A stretch of 18,053 nucleotides of DNA. Origin: Syntrophaceae bacterium UBA2280 (GTDB lineage: Bacteria; Desulfobacterota; Syntrophia; Syntrophales; Smithellaceae). Both the position numbers and the translations under genes were made by a program. Positions 5,364 to 13,140 of this stretch are shown here, piece by piece. The first letter of the stretch is position 1; each line of letters starts with the position of its first letter. The stretch covers positions 22,981 to 41,033 of the forward strand of contig DDWS01000050.1 in the NCBI GenBank assembly GCA_002347685.1. Direction: 5' to 3'. The notes under the pieces were generated by a model, which worked only from the letters and a program-made list of their open reading frames with translations, was not told the DNA's origin and searched no databases.

Positions 5364-6815
5364 TTATTTCGTTTTCACAAGGATATCAACCCGGACTGCG
5401 GGGGGTTTACCTTCCACGAAAGCAACGCCCGAAGTTGATGTCACCCGTTTTTCCATTGTCACAGACGACGACACCGCGCTCAAATCTATCGCCTCGGTCT
5501 CCAGTTGAATTTTCCCCGGTTCCATCCGTGAATCCAGCATGACAGCCAATTTGGCGGGATACACCGTCAGCCCTTGCAGTTTCAGATGATTGGGCAGGCT
5601 GTTGGACGTCACGACGGACACTTTCAGCACTGCTGGCACCTGCTGGAAAGCATAGAGCCGGGTCTTCGATGGGATAATGTCGGTGACGGAAATATTTGAA
5701 GGCGCATTGACCATGTTTCTCGTCAGGGGGAATTCCCGCTTCTTTCGGGCGATTTCACTGAGGTCCACGGACAGTTTGAGTGAACGTTCATCCATCAGTT
5801 GAAACGCCTGCTCGGGCCCCTGGAAGATCACTTTCGCTTCCGTAACCTGCGGATCGTCGATGCGCCACATTTCCGGTATGTTTTTGTATTCAATGGGCAC
5901 GGTGAAATCGCGGCGCACGATGTCGCGCTGATATCCGAACGCTACCCACAAAACAAAGGCCAGCGCAATCGCCATGGCCTTTTCCCTGCTGTTTTGAGTA
6001 AGCCAGCCCAATACCGGACGCTGTTTTGGAGCTGGCTGCTTACTGATATAAAATTTTTCCAGCGCATCGTTGAGCGCCGCCGCGCCGGCAATCACCGTGA
6101 GCGTATCCGACCGGGCGAGTGTAATGGATCCGCGTTCTTCGGAAACGACAATGCAAAGGGCGTCGGATCTTTCGGCAAGCCCGAGCGCCGCCGTGTGACG
6201 CAGACCGATGTTGTCATAGCGAGAAATGTTGGCTGCGAGCGGCAAGTGGCACGCAAATCGGGTAACCGTATCGCCTTTGACGATGACCGCCCCGTCATGA
6301 CCGGGTGAATGCGGATCGAAAATGCTCTCCATGAGCGGAGCGCTGATTTTCCCTTGAAGTTCGATGCAGCCGGTTATATGCCTGTCGAGCGGGTCATCGC
6401 CCTGCAGGACAATGAGCGCGCCGACGCGCTTCTTTGCCAGATTCATGACAGTCTCGGAAATAACGAATGCCGCTTTCTCCAGTTCCGACAAAGGCCGGGG
6501 CCGCTTTCGAAGTGTACCCAGCATGGCCAGCCGCTCAAAAAACGCGCGCAGATCCTCCTGGAAGATGACGACCAGCACGAACAGCAGGATGGCGAAAAAT
6601 CCCTGTAAAACGATAACCGTCAGATACAATTGAAAAAAACGCGCCAGAATATAAACGCCGCCCAAAAGCAGAATGCCGCCCAGAACATAACGGGACGCCC
6701 GGGTTTTAAACCAGATCAAAAGCGCGAAGATCATCGCGGCGATAATCGCCATATCCAGAATATCCTGGATTCTGACACTTTTGATCAACACGACGGCGGA
6801 ATCAATATGATTCAT
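5364..6815 (-). CDS. cdaA: Diadenylate cyclase (CdaA type) fused to YbbR domains
   Basis: A 483-residue membrane enzyme making cyclic di-AMP from two ATP. Three membrane helices (about 22-37, 44-60, 64-85) precede the DAC/DisA_N catalytic domain (about 95-250), with the DGA motif at 174-176 (GHDGAVIVKG) and RHTA at 206-209, followed by SEERGSITLA. The usual RHRAA reads RHTAA here. After about residue 278 comes a fourth hydrophobic helix (KAMAIALAFVLWVAFG) and two beta-rich segments (about 298-395 and 396-483) resembling YbbR domains. In Firmicutes YbbR/CdaR is a separate membrane protein, encoded beside cdaA, that modulates it; here both are one chain. The ATG at 6815 is preferred over a TTG at 6821; neither has a strong SD. 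A promoter lies at 6856-6885. No glmM follows; a PEP-CTERM gene lies 54 bp downstream. Confidence 0.88.
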   Translation of the reverse strand: MNHIDSAVVLIKSVRIQDILDMAIIAAMIFALLIWFKTRASRYVLGGILLLGGVYILARFFQLYLTVIVLQGFFAILLFVLVVIFQEDLRAFFERLAMLGTLRKRPRPLSELEKAAFVISETVMNLAKKRVGALIVLQGDDPLDRHITGCIELQGKISAPLMESIFDPHSPGHDGAVIVKGDTVTRFACHLPLAANISRYDNIGLRHTAALGLAERSDALCIVVSEERGSITLARSDTLTVIAGAAALNDALEKFYISKQPAPKQRPVLGWLTQNSREKAMAIALAFVLWVAFGYQRDIVRRDFTVPIEYKNIPEMWRIDDPQVTEAKVIFQGPEQAFQLMDERSLKLSVDLSEIARKKREFPLTRNMVNAPSNISVTDIIPSKTRLYAFQQVPAVLKVSVVTSNSLPNHLKLQGLTVYPAKLAVMLDSRMEPGKIQLETEAIDLSAVSSSVTMEKRVTSTSGVAFVEGKPPAVRVDILVKTK

Positions 6816-6855
6816 AGGCAACTATTCACAATCTGATACGACAAAGATATTTAAT

Positions 6856-6885
6856 GCTATAGCGAATGCCGCCCCGCGCTGTCAA
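6856..6885 (-). promoter_or_regulatory. Promoter of the diadenylate cyclase gene
   Basis: On the minus strand TTGACA (6880-6885) and TATAGC (6856-6861) are separated by 18 bp, about 40 bp upstream of the start codon. Confidence 0.5.
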
Positions 6886-6978
6886 GCTGCATTCCGGCGG
6901 ATCATACTTTTTTATGGTAGTTGAAAACAGATCAGCGCGAAGAAAACGCTTTAATCAAGAATGTGTGTAAAAAACGTG

Positions 6979-7007
6979 TTGACAGTTCAACCGCGACTGA
7001 CTAATAT
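6979..7007 (+). promoter_or_regulatory. Promoter of the csoR-ferredoxin-cytochrome operon
   Basis: TTGACA (6979-6984), a 17-bp spacer and TAATAT (7002-7007) form one of the best promoters in the window. The start site would lie near 7014, leaving a leader of only about 14 nt before the ATG at 7028. The -10 is overlapped by the CsoR-type operator. Confidence 0.75.
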
Positions 7008-7024
7008 ACCCCCTAGAGGTATAT
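7004..7024. promoter_or_regulatory. CsoR/CstR-type operator
   Basis: ATATACC-N7-GGTATAT is a 21-bp pseudopalindrome whose centre is CCCTAGA. C/G-rich inner arms with AT-rich outer arms (TACC...GGTA) are typical of operators bound by CsoR/CstR tetramers. It covers part of the -10, the start site and the AGAGG ribosome-binding site, so bound regulator would block transcription of its own operon. Confidence 0.7.
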
Positions 7025-7027
7025 GGG

Positions 7028-7291
7028 ATGAACGAGGAAAGAAAAAAAATTATCGACCGCCTGCGACGCATTGAGGGACAGATTCGCGGCGTTCAGCGCA
7101 TGATTGAACAGGAGGCACATTGCGTGGATGTGCTGACACAGGTGGCGGCCGTAACCTCGGCGATGAAAAAAACGGGAGCCGCGATTGTGTCGGCTCACAT
7201 GAAAAAGTGCTTTGATGAATCGACCGGACAGCCGCTGGAAAAACCAGAGGAGTTGTACGCAGTTTTAACCCGGTTTATCAATGTATCCTGA
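7028..7291 (+). CDS. CsoR/RcnR-family metal- or thiol-sensing repressor
   Basis: An 87-residue all-helical DUF156 repressor with the conserved opening RLRRIEGQIRGVQRMIE. The sensing residues are Cys32, His57 and Cys61, matching the Cys-His-Cys Cu(I) site of CsoR (Cys36, His61 and Cys65 in the Mycobacterium tuberculosis protein). The persulfide sensor CstR keeps the two cysteines but not the histidine, so Cu(I) sensing fits best; related proteins with altered second-shell residues can sense other signals, so the inducer remains open. Length is normal. AGAGG lies 8 nt before the ATG. It is the first gene of an operon with an iron-sulfur protein (21-nt gap) and a cytochrome b, not with a copper ATPase or chaperone, which is unusual. 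It probably represses its own operon through the site at 7004-7024. Confidence 0.9.
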   Translation: MNEERKKIIDRLRRIEGQIRGVQRMIEQEAHCVDVLTQVAAVTSAMKKTGAAIVSAHMKKCFDESTGQPLEKPEELYAVLTRFINVS

Positions 7292-7312
7292 CGGGAAATC
7301 CGGAGGCAAAGT

Positions 7313-8314
7313 ATGAGAGAACATCGGTCCAAAATGAGCAGGCGGTCTTTTTTGAAGATCAGTGCCGGCACGGTGGCGTTAACGGGTGTGGGTCTACCGA
7401 AAAGGGCGGCAGCCCGAGAAAAAGGACAGCTGGCCACACTCATTGATCTGAGTTTGTGCGACGGCTGTGCAGCACTCGAAACCCCTGCCTGTGTCTTCGC
7501 ATGCAAGACAATCAACCAAGACAAGATTCCCGAACCGGTTGACCCCATTCCGGAGCCCTGGCCGCGGAAAACTATTGAAGACTGGTCGAAAAAGCAGCAT
7601 GTTTCCGACCGGCTCACGCCCTACAATTTCATTTATGTTCACAAGGCTCTCGTTGTGGATTCGGGCCGGGAAAGGATTGTGTATGTTCCCCGGCGTTGCA
7701 TGCACTGCGACAATCCGGCCTGTGCTACAATCTGCCCGTTTTCCGCCAACAATAAACGGCCCAACGGCGCTGTTGTTATTGATCAGGGCCTTTGCTTCGG
7801 CGGCGCGAAATGCAAGGACGTCTGTCCCTGGGAGATTCCCCAGCGGCAGTCCGGCGTCGGCATTTACCTGCACGTACTTCCGGGCTTCATGGGAAACGGG
7901 GTGATGTATAAATGTGATCTTTGTGTCGATCGTCTGAAAGAGGGAAAAACACCCGGCTGCATCGAAGCCTGTCCGCGCCAGGCCATGCTGATCGGACCGC
8001 GCCGCGAGATTGAAAAAATTGCCGAAGAACGCGCCCGCGCGATGAACGGTTTTATATACGGGAAAAACGAGAATGGCGGCACTTCCACCTTCTATGTGTC
8101 TCCGGTTTCCTTTGAACTCATCAATGAAACGATTCAGAAAAAACCGGGGCAGCCGGATATGAAAACGGATGTGCCAAGACGGATGGCCAAGACGGATAAA
8201 TTCGGAGATGCGGTTCTTGCCGCGCCTGTACTGGGGATTGCCGCCGCCGGCGCTCTGGGCTGGTACGCCCGCCGAAAGGAGCAGGCAAAGAAGGAGGAAA
8301 AAGACAATGACTGA
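7313..8314 (+). CDS. Tat-exported polyferredoxin subunit (FdnH/HybA/DmsB type)
   Basis: A 333-residue electron-transfer subunit. A twin-arginine signal (SRRSFLK, 9-15) with a hydrophobic stretch to about residue 28 predicts export of the folded protein. Cysteine groups suggest four clusters: 49/52/60/64, 129/132/137/141, 161/167/171 and 201/204/216/220. The third group lacks one cysteine: Gly164 stands where a ligand is expected, giving 15 instead of 16, so one cluster may be [3Fe-4S] or unusual. Near the end a single hydrophobic helix (about 299-317) followed by a basic tail anchors it to the membrane, as in FdnH and HybA. GGAGG lies 7 nt before the ATG. It overlaps the next gene, a cytochrome b, by 8 nt, so the two are probably a complex passing electrons between a periplasmic partner and the quinone pool. 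No molybdopterin or hydrogenase catalytic subunit is encoded nearby. Confidence 0.88.
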   Translation: MREHRSKMSRRSFLKISAGTVALTGVGLPKRAAAREKGQLATLIDLSLCDGCAALETPACVFACKTINQDKIPEPVDPIPEPWPRKTIEDWSKKQHVSDRLTPYNFIYVHKALVVDSGRERIVYVPRRCMHCDNPACATICPFSANNKRPNGAVVIDQGLCFGGAKCKDVCPWEIPQRQSGVGIYLHVLPGFMGNGVMYKCDLCVDRLKEGKTPGCIEACPRQAMLIGPRREIEKIAEERARAMNGFIYGKNENGGTSTFYVSPVSFELINETIQKKPGQPDMKTDVPRRMAKTDKFGDAVLAAPVLGIAAAGALGWYARRKEQAKKEEKDND

Positions 8315-9170
8315 AAAAATTCTTGCCGATGAAAACCGGGTTGTCCGCCATAGCGGCCTTGAACTTGCCGAACATTGGGCCATTGCCGTCTCCGGAATCA
8401 TTTTGCTTTTAACCGGCATTTTTGAACTGCCGGTGGCCAAACGCTACTATATCGTCACGATTCCGGGTCTGGGGTGGACGGCTGACTTCATTACCTCCCT
8501 ATATCTGCACTATGCGGCTGCTTTTGTCTTCACGGCGGTGGCTATGTTTCATCTGGTGTATCACGGCATTTTAGGTGAAAAGGGTCTCATGCCGCGCAAA
8601 GGTGATTTTTCCGCTTCCATTGCGGTGATTAAAAGCTTCATCGGCCTGGGCAAGGAGCCGCCCATGCACAAGTATTTGCCGGAGCAGCGCCTGGCGTACG
8701 CGGGCATGGCACTGATCATTCTGATGCTGATTGTCTCCGGTCTGGTCAAAACCTATAAAAACATCTACGCGCCGGATTTGTCCTGGACAGTAGTACTGTG
8801 GGCCACCTGGATTCACAATATCGGGTTTATCCTTTTCTTTCTGGCTTTCGGAGCACACATGGCGGCCATTCTGCTCAAGCCGAACTGGCCGATGGTGCGC
8901 GGCATCTTTACAGGAAAAGTCCGCCTGGATTACGCCCGGCATCGGCATGCCCTCTGGATAGCCGACCTGGAGCAAGATCAACCAACCCTCGGCACGGACT
9001 CGCCTCAACAAACTAAAGCAAATGAAGCGCCACCGCCGGAAAATCCCGGGGATCAGGCGTCAGCCGATCGCGCAAAAGAAACGCCGGTAAACGGTCAAAA
9101 TGCCCCCCGCTCAGAAGTCTCCGACGTTTCGGGGGATCCTGAAACACCAGCGGACAGGCCCGGGGAATAA
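8307..9170 (+). CDS. Cytochrome b membrane subunit (FdnI/cytochrome b561-like)
   Basis: A 287-residue b-type cytochrome with four predicted membrane helices (about 22-41, 64-88, 130-148, 163-190). Histidines that could bind two haems lie in or near helices: His15 and His23 (RHSGLELAEHW), His68, His82 and His86 (FHLVYHG), His170 and His184. The layout resembles the gamma subunits of formate dehydrogenase N and related quinone-linked complexes. The true start is the ATG at 8307, with GGAGGA (8293-8298) upstream, overlapping the polyferredoxin stop as ATGACTGA. From about residue 222 to 287 there is a long hydrophilic Pro/Glu/Asp-rich tail, absent in classical FdnI and probably disordered in the cytoplasm. 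It likely moves electrons between the exported polyferredoxin and the quinone pool. Last gene of the csoR operon. Confidence 0.85.
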   Translation: MTEKILADENRVVRHSGLELAEHWAIAVSGIILLLTGIFELPVAKRYYIVTIPGLGWTADFITSLYLHYAAAFVFTAVAMFHLVYHGILGEKGLMPRKGDFSASIAVIKSFIGLGKEPPMHKYLPEQRLAYAGMALIILMLIVSGLVKTYKNIYAPDLSWTVVLWATWIHNIGFILFFLAFGAHMAAILLKPNWPMVRGIFTGKVRLDYARHRHALWIADLEQDQPTLGTDSPQQTKANEAPPPENPGDQASADRAKETPVNGQNAPRSEVSDVSGDPETPADRPGE

Positions 9171-9233
9171 GAGCTGCCCTGTGGCCTGACCACACGGATC
9201 GGTTCGCGGCATTTCCGGCACATATTTGTAAGT

Positions 9234-9241
9234 TGCATAAT
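9234..9241 (+). promoter_or_regulatory. Possible purL promoter (-10 region)
   Basis: TG followed directly by CATAAT (9236-9241) resembles an extended -10, about 78 bp before the purL start. The -35 region (near 9213-9218) is poor. The 149-bp gap also holds a short hairpin TGTGG/CCACA (9180-9184 with 9190-9194) just past the cytochrome gene, without a U-run. Confidence 0.3.
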
Positions 9242-9319
9242 TTCAGCCTTTTGGGTATAAGACGCACCGTCTGCTTTGCATCAGACAGATCAAAAAAATC
9301 GGATCAATCAAGGTAAATC

Positions 9320-12301
9320 ATGGCGGATCGAATTGAAGTTGGGTTTAAAAGCGGCATTCGCGACGCGCTGGGCGAAAAGACCAAAAAGCGCATCATCGAC
9401 AATCTGGGCCTGCAGGTTGCCGATGTCACAACCATCGAAGTCTACACGGTCGCAGGCGAACTGACTGCCCGCGAATTGCGTCGGGCCGCAGCCGGGCCGC
9501 TTTCCGATCCAGTGATTCAGGAATTCTCCATCAACCGGGCAATCGCAAAAAAATTCGACTGGCTCATTGAAGTGGGTTTTCGCCCGGGTGTGACCGACAA
9601 CGTCGGCAAAACCGCCCGCGAGGCCATCGAGCTTTTGCTTGGCGACAAAATCGGATCCCGCTCAATCAGTGTTCATACGTCCCGCCAGTATTTAATCAGC
9701 GGGCGCATCACCCGCGCCGATGCGGGAAAAATCGCCTCCGGTCTGCTGGCCAACGATCTGATCGAACATTATCATGTCGTCGCTGCAGATGATTTCGATT
9801 TCGATGCGGGCATGCCAGCCTACGTTCCGCAAGTGGCAGGCAAGGATGAGCCGCAAGTCGCCCGCATGGATCTCACCTCTCTGAACGCGGAAGCGCTCGT
9901 AAAAATCAGCCAGGAAAAGCTGCTGGCCCTCAACCTCGAAGAGATGCAGGCGATTGCCCGCTATTACCGGGATCCGGCCGTGATCAAAGCTCGCAGGAAA
10001 TTCGGCCTCGATGAAAATACAACCGACGTGGAATTGGAATGTCTGGCCCAGACCTGGTCGGAACACTGCAAGCATAAAATTTTCAACAGCCGGATCGAAT
10101 ATACCGAGGGCCGGGATAAAAGGGAGATCGATTCCCTTTTTAAGACCTATATCAAAGGCTCGACCGCCAAAATTCGCAAGGACAAAGGCAGGAAGGATTT
10201 CTGCCTCTCCGTTTTTGTCGATAACGCGGGCATCATCAAATTCAATGACGATTGCAACCTCGTTTTTAAAGTGGAGACGCACAATTCGCCTTCCGCGCTC
10301 GACCCTTACGGCGGAGCGCTCACAGGTATTGTCGGCGTCAACCGCGACCCGTTCGGCACAGGCATCGGCGCGAAGCTTATTTTCAACACCGATGTGTTTT
10401 GCTTTGCCTCGCCCTTTCACAAAAAGAAGCTGCCGCCCCGCATTCTGCATCCCCGGCGCATCTACGAAGGCGTGCGAGAGGGCGTGGAGCACGGCGGCAA
10501 CAAAAGCGGTATCCCCACGATCAACGGCAGCATCGTGTTTGACGAGCGTTATCTGGGCAAACCCTTAGTCTATTGCGGCACAGCCGGCATCATACCCGCG
10601 CGGATCAATGGCAAACCAACGCACGGAAAAGAAATCAAACCTGGTGACATCATCATTATGACGGGCGGCCGAATCGGCAAGGACGGCATTCACGGCGCGA
10701 CGTTTTCATCCGAGGAACTGCATGAAGGCTCGCCGGTGACAGCCGTGCAGATCGGCGACCCGATTACACAAAAGAAAATGACGGACTTCCTGCTGGTCGC
10801 GAGAAATCGCGGCCTGTACCGCGCGCTCACCGACAATGGCGCGGGCGGTCTTTCTTCATCGGTAGGCGAGATGGCGACCTATTCCGGCGGCTGCGAAATC
10901 GATCTTTCACTGGCGCCTCTGAAGTATGCGGGATTGCAGCCCTGGGAGATTCTGGTTTCCGAGGCGCAGGAGCGCATGTCTCTCGCGGTCGATCCGGGGA
11001 AAGTGGACAAGTTCATGGCACTGGCCCGCAAGATGGGTGTGGAAGCCACGGTCATGGGCAGGTTTACAGGGTCGGGAAAATTCCATGTGCGTTATGGTGA
11101 AAAAACCGTGGCCTGTCTTGATATGGATTTTCTGCACAACGGCGTGCCGCAAATGAAGCTGAAAGCGAAGTGGAAAGCGCCGAAAAATGCCGAGCCCACT
11201 TTTGCCGAACCGGCAAACTTGAAAAAGGCGCTAAGCCAAATGCTTGCTCGCCTGAACATCTGCTCCAAGGAATCTGTGGTTCGCCAGTACGATCATGAAG
11301 TTCAGGGCGGCTCTGTCATCAAACCCATGGTGGGCGCGCAAAACGACGGACCGTCGGATGCGGGGGTTGTCCGTCCGATCCTGGAATCGATGGAAGGCGT
11401 GGTCGTGGCGCACGGCATCTGCCCGCGCTACAGCGATATCGATACATACCACATGACCGCCTGCGCCATTGATGAAGCGGTGCGAAACGCCGTGGCCGTG
11501 GGCGCGGATCTCGATCACCTGGCGGGGCTGGACAATTTCTGCTGGTGCGACCCAGTGCAGTCCGATAAAACCCCCGACGGTGAATATAAGCTGGCCCAAC
11601 TGGTGCGCTCGAACATGGCGATTTATGATTACACAACCGCCTATGGCGTGCCCTGCATCTCCGGCAAAGACAGCATGAAGAATGATTACTCCATCGGCAG
11701 GACAAAAATCTCCGTGCCGCCCACGCTGCTTTATTCGGTCATCGGCCGAATCAAGGATGTGCGAAAATCCGTCACGATGGACGCCAAACGCCCTCAGGAC
11801 CTGATCTATATCCTGGGCGAAACGCGCGAAGAACTGGGCGGATCGGAGTGGTTTGCTCAAAACAATGTTATCGGCAACAAAGTGCCGCAGGTGGACGCCA
11901 AAAAAGCGATGAAGCTTTATCGTGCCCTGCATAAAGCCATCCGGGCAGGTCTGGTCGCGTCGTGTCACGACTGCTCCGACGGGGGCCTGGGTGTGGCGCT
12001 GATTGAAACCGCATTTGCCGGAAATCTGGGGATGAACATCGATTTGAAGGATGTTCCCTACCGGGGTAAAAAACGAAACGACTATGTTTTATTTTCCGAA
12101 ACGGCCAGCCGCTTCGTCGTGACCATCCATCCGAAAGATCAGAAACGATTCGAGAAATGCATGGCTGGAAACGTGATGTGTGAAATCGGATTTGTCGCCA
12201 GTGACGGTCTCTTCCAGATCACGGGGCTTTCCGGCAAACCGGTCATCAAAGAAAAAATCGGCAAACTCAAAGACGCGTGGCAGACGCCGCTCAATTTTTA
12301 G
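9320..12301 (+). CDS. purL: Phosphoribosylformylglycinamidine (FGAM) synthase, PurS-PurS-PurL form
   Basis: A 993-residue ATP-dependent synthase subunit converting FGAR to FGAM in de novo purine synthesis, using ammonia from PurQ. Two PurS-like halves form the N-terminus (about 3-72, opening IEVGFKSG, and about 75-156, opening IEVGFRPG), equivalent to the PurS dimer fused in large PurL proteins. A linker domain follows, then two AIRS-like halves with TWSEHCKHK at 245-253 (His249 presumed catalytic), VETHNSPSALDPYGGA and DNGAGGLSSSVGEMA (from Asp505). The glutaminase domain of the about 1295-residue enterobacterial enzyme is absent and is encoded next door as purQ, so the two make a split large-type enzyme (the arrangement sometimes named PurSL). 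AAGGT lies before the ATG. purQ starts 14 nt after the stop, so the genes are co-transcribed. Confidence 0.95.
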   Translation: MADRIEVGFKSGIRDALGEKTKKRIIDNLGLQVADVTTIEVYTVAGELTARELRRAAAGPLSDPVIQEFSINRAIAKKFDWLIEVGFRPGVTDNVGKTAREAIELLLGDKIGSRSISVHTSRQYLISGRITRADAGKIASGLLANDLIEHYHVVAADDFDFDAGMPAYVPQVAGKDEPQVARMDLTSLNAEALVKISQEKLLALNLEEMQAIARYYRDPAVIKARRKFGLDENTTDVELECLAQTWSEHCKHKIFNSRIEYTEGRDKREIDSLFKTYIKGSTAKIRKDKGRKDFCLSVFVDNAGIIKFNDDCNLVFKVETHNSPSALDPYGGALTGIVGVNRDPFGTGIGAKLIFNTDVFCFASPFHKKKLPPRILHPRRIYEGVREGVEHGGNKSGIPTINGSIVFDERYLGKPLVYCGTAGIIPARINGKPTHGKEIKPGDIIIMTGGRIGKDGIHGATFSSEELHEGSPVTAVQIGDPITQKKMTDFLLVARNRGLYRALTDNGAGGLSSSVGEMATYSGGCEIDLSLAPLKYAGLQPWEILVSEAQERMSLAVDPGKVDKFMALARKMGVEATVMGRFTGSGKFHVRYGEKTVACLDMDFLHNGVPQMKLKAKWKAPKNAEPTFAEPANLKKALSQMLARLNICSKESVVRQYDHEVQGGSVIKPMVGAQNDGPSDAGVVRPILESMEGVVVAHGICPRYSDIDTYHMTACAIDEAVRNAVAVGADLDHLAGLDNFCWCDPVQSDKTPDGEYKLAQLVRSNMAIYDYTTAYGVPCISGKDSMKNDYSIGRTKISVPPTLLYSVIGRIKDVRKSVTMDAKRPQDLIYILGETREELGGSEWFAQNNVIGNKVPQVDAKKAMKLYRALHKAIRAGLVASCHDCSDGGLGVALIETAFAGNLGMNIDLKDVPYRGKKRNDYVLFSETASRFVVTIHPKDQKRFEKCMAGNVMCEIGFVASDGLFQITGLSGKPVIKEKIGKLKDAWQTPLNF

Positions 12302-12315
12302 ACAGGATTGAACCC

Positions 12316-13140
12316 ATGGCAAACAAAGTCAAAGCGATGGTGCTCACCGGCAACGGCACCAACTGTGAAATGGAAATGGCGCATGCCTGCAACCTGGCGG
12401 GCGCCGATAAAGTCGATATCGTGCACATCAGTGACCTGCTCTTCGGTGAAAAGCGTCTGGCAGATTATAATTTCCTGAACCTGCCGGGTGGATTTCTCGA
12501 TGGCGACGATCTGGGGTCGGCCAAGGCCGGGGCTAACCGCTTTCTGCACGCGCCGATCGCTGGCGCCAATGACATGCTTATCGAAGAGCTGCTCGGGTTC
12601 ATCAACACAGGCGGACTGATTCTGGGCGTCTGCAACGGATTTCAGCTGATGGTCAAGCTGGGCCTGCTGCCCGCGCTGGGCGGCAACTTCACGAAGCAGA
12701 GCACGACGCTGACATTCAACGATTCAGGCCGCTTTGAAGACCGCTGGGTGTATCTGAAAGCCAACCCGCAAAGTCCGTGCGTGTTCACCAAAGGGCAGGA
12801 CAGGGTCTATTATCCCGTCCGCCACGGGGAGGGCAAATTCATTCCCGAAAGCAGCGCCATCCTGGAAGACATGGAAAAGAAAAACCTTGTCGTTTTTCAA
12901 TACAGCGATGCGGAGGGTTCCGTTACGATGGATTACCCGGCCAATCCCAACGGTTCGACAAATGCCATTTCCGGCATCTGCAATGAAACAGGCCGGCTTT
13001 TCGGCCTCATGCCGCATCCCGAGGCATTCCTTCACCGCACCAACCACCCGCGCTGGACAAGAGAAGACCTCCCCGAAGAAGGCGAGGGTTTGGCGATCTT
13101 CAAAAACGCGGTCAGATTTATCCAGGGCAAGAAATTCTAG
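12316..13140 (+). CDS. purQ: FGAM synthase glutaminase subunit PurQ
   Basis: A 274-residue class I glutamine amidotransferase releasing ammonia from glutamine for PurL. The catalytic triad is visible: Cys106 in GVCNGFQLM (nucleophilic elbow), His234 and Glu236 in MPHPEAF. NLPGGFLDGDDLG at about 55-67 is typical of the family. A frame continues 13 codons upstream into the end of purL, but the ATG at 12316 with AGGA (12304-12307) 8 nt before it is the sound start. It is longer than Bacillus-type PurQ (about 227 residues) and resembles the amidotransferase domain of the large fused enzyme, which agrees with its PurS-PurL partner. Its TAG stop is interlocked with the stop of the convergent phosphoesterase gene. 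Confidence 0.95.
   Translation: MANKVKAMVLTGNGTNCEMEMAHACNLAGADKVDIVHISDLLFGEKRLADYNFLNLPGGFLDGDDLGSAKAGANRFLHAPIAGANDMLIEELLGFINTGGLILGVCNGFQLMVKLGLLPALGGNFTKQSTTLTFNDSGRFEDRWVYLKANPQSPCVFTKGQDRVYYPVRHGEGKFIPESSAILEDMEKKNLVVFQYSDAEGSVTMDYPANPNGSTNAISGICNETGRLFGLMPHPEAFLHRTNHPRWTREDLPEEGEGLAIFKNAVRFIQGKKF

Noticed and set aside
9180..9194. Short hairpin after the cytochrome b gene as a terminator
   Set aside because: Only 5 bp with no U-run, so it is not supported as an intrinsic terminator.
9692..10492. 266-codon minus-strand frame inside purL
   Set aside because: Shadow of a well-defined purL; such frames arise from the codon pattern in GC-rich genes.
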